From positions 5,084,001 through 5,148,000 of the forward strand of contig JBBMOL010000012.1 of NCBI GenBank assembly GCA_037954665.1: 64,000 nucleotides of DNA, in the 5' to 3' direction. The stretch comes from Laguncularia racemosa (Eukaryota > Streptophyta > Magnoliopsida > Myrtales > Combretaceae). The notes below the pieces were generated by a model that saw only the letters and a program-made list of their open reading frames with translations, searched no databases and had not been told where the DNA came from. Numbering within the stretch: the first letter of the stretch is position 1; each line of letters opens with the position of its first letter. A program made the position numbers and the translations under genes. Below, one piece after another: positions 11,395 to 21,880 of this stretch.

Positions 11395-12418
11395 TTAGGG
11401 CCATTTCTCCTCTTGAAAATGACAAGACAAAGTTAGCACAATAAAACATATGCACAAATATAAGTTTTGCTCATCAAGGGAGACTCCAGCTCCCCCAACA
11501 GAACGCCTTGGCAATAAGGGTGGCAGTGGCAAAGTACCTGCAATCTCCTTGGCTCCCTTTGTTAATCTAAAATCTAGGATGGGTATACCCCAGTAGGTCT
11601 TAACGATTGGATTTGTGCAAGGCAGCCCCTCTGCTAGCCTTTGCATGATCTTGTCGTAATCGATCTTATCATTCAAACCAAGCTTGATGTCGGTCCTCCT
11701 GATTGGCTCCACCTAGCAATTCTAGAAGTCAAACCCCGCATTGCACTGAATAAGTAAGAATCTATTATTCCAGCCCTTCCAAGTGTCGGGTGATGCCACC
11801 AAACAACTTCCTATGCTTGTCCCTGGCTAACAGGTAGTACCACTCCCAGGATGGGTTTGTTTTGACTGCATAGCAACGACGCAGCAATGGAGGGGTCAGC
11901 TTGATATTCAAATCCTCATACAACGACTTGAATGCCACTAGAGTTATATAGGCCTTCAGGACGAAGATGCTGGGATATAGCCGATGGCAGTTGAGGAGGT
12001 CCCTCTAGAACAGCGAAAAAGGCTTCTTTAGCCCAGCTGCAAAGTGAGTGGCAAAGAGACACATCTCCGTCTTCAACGTAGAGCAGACCCTCTTGCTCTT
12101 ATCCAATAGGCTCACCACCCACCCCTCCGGCATTGGAGTAAAACACTCCAAGCAATGTTTCAGCTTGATGTCCTTTAATGTACTTCAAACCGCAGTCGTG
12201 AAGCTCATATGGCGATCTACCACCACTGGCTCTTCGTGCTTCCTGTCATCCAGACACTCATCTCTACCCCAGCGTCTCCCCAGCCTGAGCACTACGCCAC
12301 CATTGCTTCCACTGCCACCAACCTCCACCGCCGCCGCTGTCGCCGTTGTTTGAGGAGAAGTGGCCTTTATAAGCTCTATACCTTTCCTAGAAATGAACTC
12401 AGAAGAAGGAGGATCCAT
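11395..12418 (-). pseudogene. Antisense ORF (aORF-like) inside the Tat-like element
   Basis: On the strand opposite to gag-pol, between the truncated integrase and the 3' LTR, a long coding-like frame can be followed. A proline/alanine/glycine-rich start is at 12418 (MDPPSSEFISRKGIELIK). Next comes a stretch of about 155 codons with one stop (about 12180-11715) containing CLECFTPMPEGWVVSLL, YPSIFVLKAYITLVAFKSLY and WEWYYLLARDKHRKLFGG. A 105-codon open frame (11712-11395) starts MEPIRRTDIKLGLNDKIDYDK. The amino-acid texture is protein-like rather than random. Antisense ORFs of unknown function are reported in Tat-lineage retrotransposons; homology to those is inference. The copy is broken by stops and a frame change. 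Confidence 0.6.
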
Positions 12419-12839
12419 TTTACCTCAGTTAGATGAAAAATGTGAGGAAGAAGGGAAGTTTAGAAAGTGAACTCAAAGAACACAAAGACGAAAATCGAAT
12501 TGGGAAGTTTCGGAGAAGAAAGACAAGTAGGAGTGCGCAAGAATGACTTTTGGGCAAAAAAGGTGGTATGAAAAATGACCGTTTGATGTGCATCAGGAAC
12601 ACTAGAGATCAACAAGTGGCACTTTGGGGAATGTAAGCTGTTACACATGACATCAACATTTCGCACAAGTCTGCGCACGCTACTTGCACACACCACTAAT
12701 GAGCCAATGCATCTTCCATACACATCCCTAATAGAAGTAACACGTTTAAAACAATTTGAATTAAAACTGCTCAAAAACCGATCGTCTTAGACGACAGTGA
12801 GATTTCGAAGAATGTTGATTCTCCTGTTAGACATTGGTG

Positions 12840-13060
12840 ACCGCCTCAACTAGGCAAGCCCTAAACAGGGAGGCCTCAGTCGAACAGGCCACGAACGAAG
12901 AAGCCTCAGCCAGGCAAGCCTCAAACAAGTAGGCCTCGAACCAAGAAGCCTCAGCTAGACAAACCTTAAATCAATATTCCTTGACCAGATCGACCTTAGA
13001 CCAACATGCCTTGGTTGAGCGAACCTCGAGCATCTCGACCAATCTCGAGGTCAACCACCT
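12840..13060 (+). repeat. Imperfect GCCTCA-motif repeats next to or inside the 3' LTR
   Basis: AAGCCTCAGCCAGGCAAGCC and close variants recur (about 12843, 12901, 12946), with shorter echoes such as GACCTTAGACCAACATGCC up to about 13010. These look like degenerate U3-type repeats with a period of about 45-58 bp. Function unknown. Confidence 0.6.
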
Positions 13061-13179
13061 CAAGCTACCCATGTCAAGCCATGTTAGTTTAAGGGAAGAG
13101 ACTATATCTTCCCTACTTTCGCCAACCGATGCTTCTTGGCCATGCGTCAAGAATTACTCACTCTCTTCGCTAACCTGTC

Positions 13180-13285
13180 GCTGAACTAAATAACTTAAAA
13201 GGCAACAGTTCAATCCACGGGACTTAGGTCTGGAAGGACGTGCACCTAGAGCCCCAAGAACACACAAAAATGGCCGGTCTAAAGG
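13180..13285 (+). repeat. Truncated 3' LTR of the Tat-like element
   Basis: GCTGAACTAAATAAC...GACTTAGGTCTGGAAGGACG aligns with GCTGAACCAAATAAC...GACTTAGGTTTGAAGGACG in the 5' LTR. Similarity stops near 13285, while the 5' copy goes on to about 6356. The left edge of the 3' LTR, upstream of 13180, is uncertain. Confidence 0.65.
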
Positions 13286-13374
13286 CATGGACAAGCTTCA
13301 TCTTTTTCTAATGAATTTTTGGCAGGACATTTCGTCAAATTTGCTGATTGACTTTCTTGTGGTGATTAACTTAT

Positions 13375-14090
13375 TTCAAGCCATCGGCTATGATTTTGAC
13401 CATGAGTCTATGACGACTTGCATGGGCATTCGCTTCTTCTTAACCTATTTTATCCGGTGCTTTTGTTCCTTTCCTGTTTTTCTGAATGACATGAATATAG
13501 AGTACAAGCATTTGATTCAATTACATGAGAAGAATGTGTTTGATTTTCTCACTTTTTGCCGTTTTGTTCATGGGAGATTACCATACAATTTGCTGATACC
13601 CGACCCTGTGTGTTTAGGCAACTCTTGCTTAGCATGCATGTCCTTAGACTTATAAGTTTTGCATTCCATCGTGCCTATAATTATGCTAAAATATTCACCA
13701 TAGACATTGGTGAACATTTCAAGACTATATGCTGTAAGTCATTTGCTTATGAAAAAAAAAAGTCTCGTTTTATTAGTCTTTACAAAAGCAAGACAAGGCT
13801 CATTTACATAGGGCTCTCAGCAAGCTGGGATTGGAGAACTGCTTTGAAGGGATTATATGCTTTGAGACACTTAGCCCTAGCAGTACAAGTAATTTCGCTG
13901 CTAATGCTAAAGTTGTTGATAAAAGATATGCTAAGACGAGTCCCATTTCCAGTGATGAAGCAGCTTCAGTGAACTCATCCAGCAGTGAGGCTAAATCTGC
14001 AGTCCTATGGGCCCCAGTTGTTTGTAAACCATTTCGGGTGGCATTTAAAGAAGTTTTCAATATAGCTAATATTAATCTACGCAGGACACA
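13375..14090 (+). pseudogene. Fragment of a HAD-superfamily pyrimidine 5'-nucleotidase-like gene (SDT1-like)
   Basis: Three exon-like pieces of a plant HAD hydrolase are present in order. QAIGYDFDHE followed by a shifted YDDLH lies at about 13378-13421. FVHGRLPYNLLIPDPV lies at about 13562-13610 and continues as FRQLLLSM in another frame, consistent with a TG insertion in a GTGTGT run. The third piece, 13812-14090, is open, with ALSKLGLENCFEGIICFETL and a variable serine-rich linker, ending VVCKPFRVAFKEVFNIANIN before a GTAAGA donor. The N-terminal exon with the DVDDTLY nucleophile motif and the C-terminal FFDDS exon are absent. The left edge abuts the truncated LTR. Family members dephosphorylate pyrimidine nucleotides; this copy should be inactive. 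Confidence 0.8.
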
Positions 14091-14099
14091 GTAAGACCT

Positions 14100-16090
14100 C
14101 GTCCCTTTCTTTAAGTTTCTATTAGACGGGTTTCTAATTTGCTTACATGTGTTTGACGGGAACTTTTCCTTAGTTTTTCTAGTTATAATAAACTTCGGAA
14201 GCTTTTTCGTTAACATACTTTTTTGTTCGTATTTTCTTCTTGTAATACATATTTTTGGCTTTACTTTTTGTAAATCTTTTTCTAATGATAAAGAAAAGAG
14301 AAAAGGTAAACATTAGGATGCGAAGTAATTAGAGACAGAAATGATTTCTCTAATAATCATTATTTGTTTTAGCTTTACTTTTCGAGATAAATTTGCAATA
14401 AAGTATTGAAAAAGAGAAATTAACACTAAAATTTCCACATTTCTACAATATAAAATTATTTTTATCTTAAATTTGTAAATGATTTGTTGCAAATTCCAAT
14501 GCCAAAATGTATCTATGTAAGATTAACTCCAATTTTTATCATCACAAATACATCTAAAATATGTTGCAAATTTATTTTTTATTTTTTAGATATAGATATT
14601 TTTTTTATCGTAGATTTTTTATCATTAATGGCTAATGTTCATATAGTCCCTATCTCTCTTGTAAGGAGTGGTAAAACCTTCTATAAATAAAGTAATGGAG
14701 AACTAGGGCTGCTTATGCTTATTCATGATATAAAAAGACTGTTATATCACTGTATATATTATTTACATATTCACCATTTTATTTTAGGCAAGTCATATAT
14801 TATCTATCTCTTCCTCCCTTTACCTTCCTCTTTTTACATGCTTATTTGGTAAGTCATAAATCTATATATTTTTATCCAACTTTTTATTATATTTATATAT
14901 ATATATATATATACATAATCTTATTAATAAAAAAAAAAAAGTTGTAAGAGTTTATGAAATACCTAAACAAGTTATTTCGGCACAAGAATTGAATGAAAAT
15001 TTTGGACCAAGATGATAACGAAGGAAATTACCAGCACAAAGCAAGTCGACATTAATTTAAGGTCACATGTCAAGCCCTGTCCCTGTCCAATGTACACGAG
15101 AAAGCCCACGTGAACACATGTCGACTGTACAATGCAAATCATAAGCCAGGAAGCCCGATCCACGTCTTAAAATTGAGACTTGAGAACTGACTTCCAACAT
15201 ACGACTGGGGGGCATTTTTTAATCACTTTCAAAGGATCCGCCATGCAAGAGAAGAGCGGACAGAAGACAAGGACCACACACGAATTGATTTGAGGGAAAG
15301 GGGCACGCCACACGAGAAGCCGCAAGAGGAATAGTCACCGCCGGGGAAGGAAGTTAAAACTGCAAAAGAAACAACATTCATGCAGCGGAGACTATTACAC
15401 ACGCAAACCAAGAGGAACGAACAAGAAGACTAATGGAGACGAAGACACCTGGGAAGGGGAATAGCGCACGAAATCAACTAATACCACGAACTTGCGGACA
15501 TGGTGATTTCAATTCTCAATATTTTCTGCGTGATTTTTTCGTGCTATTGATTCTTTAATAAATTATTTATTTTTATTTTTATTATTTTATATAAAAGATT
15601 AATAAAATCTAATTATTAATTTATTACTAATACTTTATTATAATATATTAAAATATTTTTATTATCAATTTTAATACTATAATTATATATTTATGACCTG
15701 AAATATATAATTATAAAATATCATACCAAACTAGAAAGAAGTAAACTAGTCAAGATTCTTATTTAATTAATTTAGAAAAGTAGAAAGATCATAACTAATT
15801 TTAATTAAATTAAACTTTCATATCAGGCTTATTGCTATATTTTTGTTAATTGCTAACTAAATGGATTTAGAAATAATTAATTTAAGACACTAGTCAATTA
15901 TGATTTAGAAGAAAAATAATTGTAAATTTGAATTATGTTGATTTGACTATATGAACCTAGGAAATTAATTTGGTTTACTAATAATTTAATGATCTAATAG
16001 ATGATTTAAATTATTATATCATAAAAAACTTTAAGATAAGGAAAATAAAGGATTTTTGCAAATTCACAAAAATAACCAAGTAACTAAATA
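14100..16090. other. AT-rich intergenic DNA
   Basis: No gene recognised. A (TA)n tract lies at about 14893-14913 and an A-run near 14930. A somewhat GC-richer island at 15050-15510 has only short open frames on both strands and no domain I recognise. Confidence 0.5.
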
Positions 16091-16092
16091 TA

Positions 16093-16207
16093 ATGATAAT
16101 CTCGTTACAATATAATTAATATATTATGGGGAAAAGTCTACAGTCTAGTTTATGATAATCTTATTACAATATGATTAATATATTATGGGGAAAAGTCTAC
16201 GGTCCAA
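16093..16207. repeat. 59-bp tandem duplication at a MITE end
   Basis: ATGATAATCTCGTTACAATA... (from 16093) and ATGATAATCTTATTACAATA... (from 16152) are near-identical units that both end with TATTATGGGGAAAAGTCTAC. The second unit runs into the inverted-repeat element at 16187-16373, so the duplication includes that element's left terminus. Confidence 0.85.
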
Positions 16208-16373
16208 TCACTCAAAAGTGACCAAACAATATGGCCACTTGTTATTGTAAATGACCCCTTTTTTTACTATTAATGAGTTTTGTTTTATTGTAATCAAAGT
16301 AATTTTACCGTAATTGGGATGAGTGGTTATACTGTGTAGCCACTTTTGAGCGACTAGACTGTATAATTCCCCG
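16187..16373. mobile_element. Small MITE-like element with about 37-bp imperfect terminal inverted repeats
   Basis: The left end GGGGAAAAGTCTACGGTCCA continuing to ATCACTCAAAAGTG pairs with the reverse complement of the right end (GGGGAATTATACAGTCTAGT then CGCTCAAAAGTG). TATTATGG occurs at 16181-16188 and 16374-16381, a candidate 8-bp target duplication as made by hAT elements, although it overlaps the G-run of the terminus. Non-coding, about 185 bp. Confidence 0.6.
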
Positions 16374-16381
16374 TATTATGG

Positions 16382-19300
16382 TGGATTCAAATTTCCCACG
16401 TCATTATTGATTGTATTAGAAAAAGTTTCTTTTGGTGATTATTTTAATTTTCATGGTTGTTTTGAGTTAGTAATAGCATATTTTTATTTTAGTAATTTTT
16501 CGTATGCTTAAATAATAATAAAATTGATATTGGTTTATTACTTAATTAAATCCTCATGAGAATGACAACTTTACTCCTATATTATTTGATCAATCTAGTA
16601 TACTTACTAATAATCCACATTTATAAAAACTTTATGGATCATCATTTTTCTTTCTTAATTATATATCCAATGTTCATATCAAGTAAGGATGAAAGCAAGT
16701 TGGGTCTTATAGCATACCAACCTAACTAAAAGCAATAATAATAATATAGAGTATTTTGGTAAAGAGTTTGAGATGAGTTTCAAGAATCTTATAGAATTGT
16801 AGGTTAATTTTGGAGAAAATTTTAATACTTGGTAATTTAAGAAACTCGAACCTCATAGAAATCTAAGCCAAACATTTTTAATATTTTATATTGACGTATT
16901 TTGTTGGATTTTATTTAAACTTGCAATAAAATATGTAGTTAATCACTTGATGGTTTGTAAGCTTTAAGTTAATTTGCTTGGTTTTGATACATAAATCATT
17001 TGTTTTTAAGAATATTTATTTATACTCCATAAAAAATATGAACATTGAAGTATTTTTATAAAATTAAAATTAGCTCATAAGTATGGGTCTAAGCATGTTT
17101 ATAGAATTGTATAAACCTATTGGGTAGGTTTCAAACGCATGTTTAAAAACCTTATAATATTTAAGATGGGTTTAAGGACACTTAGTATGGTAGTGGAAAC
17201 TTGTTCCAAACCATCCCATCGCATTGCTAACATCAAGCTAACCAAACAATATAATGATAATTTAATTTCATTCTTCATATATTACCAAAAAAATTAATTT
17301 TTAATTGGATTATAAGAACTGAAAATAGGAATTAAATTTAGGAAGTAGATTTCAATACTAGAAACTAAACAAAGCCTAAAAATACAATTCTTTTTATTGC
17401 TAATAAAAATGGGAACAATATCAACATTATTAAGCTAAATTCTACTCTCTCTCTCTTTTTTCCTTTGTATACCTCAAATTAGAATTTGTTATGTGACATG
17501 CTCAAACGATCTTGTTAAATTTACTATCTCATATCTCATAGTTATAGTTTACTCTTGATTCTTTTTCTACCACAACATCTCTTTTAAGACAATGAAGAAA
17601 GTAAATATGGCAAGTAGAAATTCAACAAAGAGTATGATATTTGCTAACTTTAAACTTTAAGTAGTATATTTAAGAAGAAAAAGTTCAACTAAGTATAATA
17701 TTTAGCAACTTTAAGGATCAAATTTAAAATTGTAGAAAAAACCAAAACTTCACATAGTTATTTTGAACTATCCAATAACAATGAGATAGGAATTAGACAG
17801 CATAAAATTCCTATTTTTTTAAATCTATGGATTTTTCATTCCATTTCTTGTCTTATATTAACATTCAAATATATAAAATACTTTGTATCACTTTTAAGAA
17901 TGTTGTTATTACTTTGTCCTCTCTCCAAACTCCATCTTCTACCTACCCTCTCTCTCTTTATGTGTGTACTTTTTATGTATGCCTCTTTCATTTATTTATA
18001 ATTTTCATGTGCATGTCAAGTCAACAAATTGAAATGGTTGTAATTTATCTTCATTCCTTATATTTATCAAATAATATATCATCAATCAAATTCTAAAGAG
18101 TTGGATTATAAGAATTGGATTCCAAGAATTAGATTGCTAGTTCAAGAACCAAACAAAGCCACACGGTGTAAAATAAATTAATACAAAAAAAATTACAATG
18201 GAAATTCTAACTGATATTATATTGTCTAATGTGATAGCAATATGGAAGTAGTTTGTCACGAGTTTCTAAATGACTCGTCATTCAAATTAGAATGTATACT
18301 TAGAGAATTAAAGAATAGAAGTCTCAACGAACAAAGTACTCAAATTCGATAAGCCTACAGGCACCACTAATTTAAACAATTTGGCAATCTACTAGAACCC
18401 GCAAGAATAAACCGATAAAAAAAGATTAAAAAACTATTCACCACACCAGCTTAGTGATAAGAGAAGTTTTCTTTAGAAATCCTCTCAAGGAAAAATTTCT
18501 CTCACTCGAGACAAATTTGGTGGCAGAATATTCTTTGCTCAAATGTCAATATGTCTTAAAACAAACTATCAAGGTGTTTTAATGCCTTAGTGTTAAAGCA
18601 TGAGTTAAACCAATTAGTCTAACTATTTCCTAATTTAGTGACCCTACACTACAATACTTGACATTTTACAAACCTTATAAGACATATTTGAAGTCTTATA
18701 ACATAATTTAACACATATCAAATGGAAAAATTAAGAAATAAGATGATTAGCCACAAACAATTTGTAAGGGGCAAGTAATATAAATGACTCATAGGTCATT
18801 AAAATGAAGTAGTTGATTCTCCAATCTTAAGATACTAATTTATTCAAATGGAGTTGAATCATTCGAATGAAGGGGGAGTGTGCACTTCTAACTCATTTTT
18901 ACCTTACTTTGTTTGAAATGGTTAAGAAAAGCATTTAAATTATGTGGAGGCTTGCACTTTTGGGACTCTACTATCTTCATTCAAATGGCATTAATGTCAT
19001 TCAAATAAATTAAACCTTTCTTCACCTAATCTACACTCTAGTCAGCATCGTTTGTATAGGATTGGATTGGATTGGGCCCTCGTTTAAACTAAGTCCCTCT
19101 AAAATGCTCTAGGACCCCTTTTTGCTATCAAACCCGATCTTACGAGCTCTTGTCTGATGCAACTCCACTCTAAACTTATCTTCAACCAACGAATATTTTG
19201 TAGGACTCCTCCAATTCCAAAATTCACCGAATATTCAAACTATTAAAGTTTGTGCAAGTATCGTGAATTTTGCTCTTGAAGTTGGTGTTTTATGCATATC

Positions 19301-20321
19301 ATAATGGAATTATTCTAGAAGATATGCCAGCTTTGTACATTGTTTGAATTTTTATTACAATTATAATTTGAAGAAAATGTTTTATCAAGATCATCATATT
19401 TTTCTAGTAGCATCAAAAGAGCCAACTATGTGTTGTTGAAATAGGTTTTATTGCATTTGATGGTTCATGGTAAATCGTAGGTGTAAATTTCATAATATAT
19501 ATGTCAAGTATGTGCTCCATGTGATTGGATAATGGTTAATGTTACATTAAGACGATAATCTATGATGAGATGTTGTATTGAAGAATCAAAGAGGAGGAAT
19601 AAATATTCTCACCAAGTCTTAGTATTACATTGACAAGTGAATGATGACACATGAGACTCATTGTCCGTTCACTTCATGGGTAGAGGAGAAACAAAATTTC
19701 ATTAAAGGGATCTATTACAACATTTATTTGGCATGAATAACTGATCGATAAGGAAATTTTTTTTGCTAAATATTAACTAGCTATTATAAAGGGAATCCTA
19801 TAAATGGCTATTCGATTAACATATTCCCCAACTACCACTTCTTTTCCTTCACCTCCTCTTCTTTTTCTTCTTACCTTCTTTATAGCCTACTCCCACACGT
19901 GAACCACAACTAGATACAACTAGCCACTATGGACCCAACCACCTTGTGCAACCACTAGACATGACTAACACAAACCTATACCCATGAACAAATGTAGAAA
20001 ATTTCATTTGAAAATATTTCTCAATGTTAATGAATGCTTCTTAATGCAGAATTATCCTTACCTTGTTAATCAGCCTATGTTTGTTGAACTCAAATTAGAA
20101 GAAAATCCATGTCTCTCTAAAAATTGATCAAGTCATCTTCTTGAGAACAAGAAGCCCAACAAATTTAGTCCTTATGAAATTTTCCATGATCAATTGATTT
20201 TCTTTTAACTCAACTTATTAGATTAGGTTATCATATAAATAAATGGGGTTCTTTTTTCTTTTCTTTCTTTCTTTTTTTTTTTAATTGAGTTGATGTGAAT
20301 GAGTGAACTTGAGAACTCTAA
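16382..20321. other. AT-rich intergenic DNA, no gene recognised
   Basis: Long stretch without convincing coding sequence. The open frame at 17827-18096 (+) is compositionally AT-driven. Phrases such as AACTAAACAAAGCC (about 17365) and AACCAAACAAAGCC (about 18150) resemble MITE termini, but no matching opposite end with a target duplication could be found. The 18200-19300 part has moderately complex sequence that may be old transposon debris. Confidence 0.5.
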
Positions 20322-20739
20322 TGGCCCTTTTACTTTCTAGAATAAAATATATAAGGAATAGAAAAGTTAGGCTTCGGGAATGATTATTACCAAGAATAAG
20401 CTAAGAGTTTCTATTTCAATATTTATTTCATGTAATTATTTATTGTAGAAAATACTTGTTCAATATTTACTTTACTTTATCAATTACAATATTAAGTTGA
20501 AAATACAAATAAATTAACAATTTGTCTTTATTTAGTCATTAATTACAATATTAATGAGTATAATAGTCATAATGTTTAAATTTTTTATTCCTTCTTAGAT
20601 AATATCTGTTCTTAATAAAGTGAGAATACAAAAACCTTAGGAATTAAAATTTTCTTCTCATTTTTTGAAGTAAATAAGGTAATAAATAGTTGAGAAAAAA
20701 CAACTATTTACTCTCTATTATCTCTAAATAAATGGGCCA
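20322..20739. mobile_element. MITE, PIF/Harbinger-like, 418 bp
   Basis: The left end TGGCCCTTTTACTTT and the reverse complement of the right end TGGCCCATTTATTTA form imperfect terminal inverted repeats. TAA flanks both sides (20319-20321 and 20740-20742). Non-coding, AT-rich interior. A degenerate relative in opposite orientation appears to lie at about 1545-1915. Confidence 0.65.
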
Positions 20740-20742
20740 TAA

Positions 20743-21271
20743 GGTTCAATTTCTTATACCCACTACCACGGTGTAGAGAGAAGGAGAGAATAACAATTCT
20801 ACTAAAAGTCTATTATATTTGGTAAAATGAATATGCTATCAAAGCATACGGGGCACTCAATCCAAGTAAAAGCCAATATAAGGAGACCGTAAGTGTAGCA
20901 TCATCAAGAATTACCTAGATAACATTAATTGGATAACCAAGATGAAGACTTCTCGCATTAGCCTGAGGAGTAAGAAGTGTTACCAAATGCTTGGTATCAC
21001 AAGTATCTAAAGGGTGGCCCATTGTCTTTCTATGAGGGATATTAATAGGTATTTATAGGAAAGAATAATTAACAATAACCACCAAATCATGATAAATATC
21101 AAGGGATGAACTCAAGTAGCAATAACAAGCTTACAAAGGACATTTAAGAGCGAACAATGCCTTTTGATAAAAGTTAAGATCAAGTGAATTAGCTCCATGA
21201 ATCTTATTCAGAATTCGTCCATTCTAAAGTCTCAAAATCATAGCAAATCAAGTATAATTATCTAAAACTCA
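20743..21271. other. Intergenic DNA without recognisable gene
   Basis: AT-rich sequence between the MITE and the start of the segmental duplication; nothing assignable. Confidence 0.5.
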
Positions 21272-21880
21272 AGAACAATCCAAATAATTAGCCTTTACTA
21301 ATATTGGACCTAACCCATTGATATATTAAGCTAGATGCAATCACCGGATAAAACCACCACAAACCTAGACATAGACCTAGCCGTTCCGTCCTTAAAATGG
21401 GGAACCGACCTAGGACTCGTGGGACCTAGTTTTGGGCTGAGTCTAAGGACTCATGCAATTCATAGGGCCGGTTCCAAACCCATAAACCAACTTCAATTTT
21501 TTTTATTTTTAAAATTAAAAAATATATTTTTTTAAAAAAAAATAAAAATTGAAAAATACCATGAACTCAAAAAATAATTAGCGAAAATGCTTTGCAGAGT
21601 TGTTCACCAATGTCCTTACAATATATGTTCTCACAAAACTTCGAAGAATAATTATAATCATAATAATTGCGTTTATGTCTGCTGTTTAAGAGACTCTAGC
21701 TAGGATCCTGCTTGTTGCCATTTCCATCATTTGTTGAACGAGCAAATTGGTTCCCCTGATCATGCTCTTCATTCTTTTTGACCGTGATTTCTGACTTGTG
21801 AATCAATTATTTTATCTAACTTTCTTTTGTTTTTTTTGGCCGATACTTTCAGATTATCGTGTTCACGTGAACAACGTCGT

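Larger units (their letters stand above)
5870..13285 (+). mobile_element. Decayed Ty3/gypsy LTR retrotransposon, Tat-like, with antisense ORF region
   Basis: LTR remnants flank gag, protease, RT, RNase H and a partial integrase in gypsy order, followed by an antisense coding stretch. The LTRs share AAATAACNTA...GACTTAGGTYTGRAAGGACGT (5899-5975 and 13187-13270). The 3' LTR copy ends abruptly near 13285, where a HAD gene fragment begins, whereas the 5' LTR continues about 380 bp further, so the right end is truncated. Every domain contains stops and frameshifts, so the copy is not autonomous. The gag/protease motifs and the additional antisense frame before the 3' LTR are features reported for the Tat lineage; that assignment is inference. 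Confidence 0.8.

Noticed and set aside
12460..12774. Minus-strand open frame of 104 codons between the antisense ORF and the 3' LTR
   Set aside because: Text is not family-like and sits upstream of the more convincing antisense start at 12418; probably untranslated element sequence.
13800..14216. Minus-strand open frame of 138 codons
   Set aside because: Shadow of the HAD exon on the plus strand, which has clear family motifs.
17827..18096. Plus-strand open frame of 89 codons
   Set aside because: AT-driven hydrophobic text with no domain or conserved neighbours.
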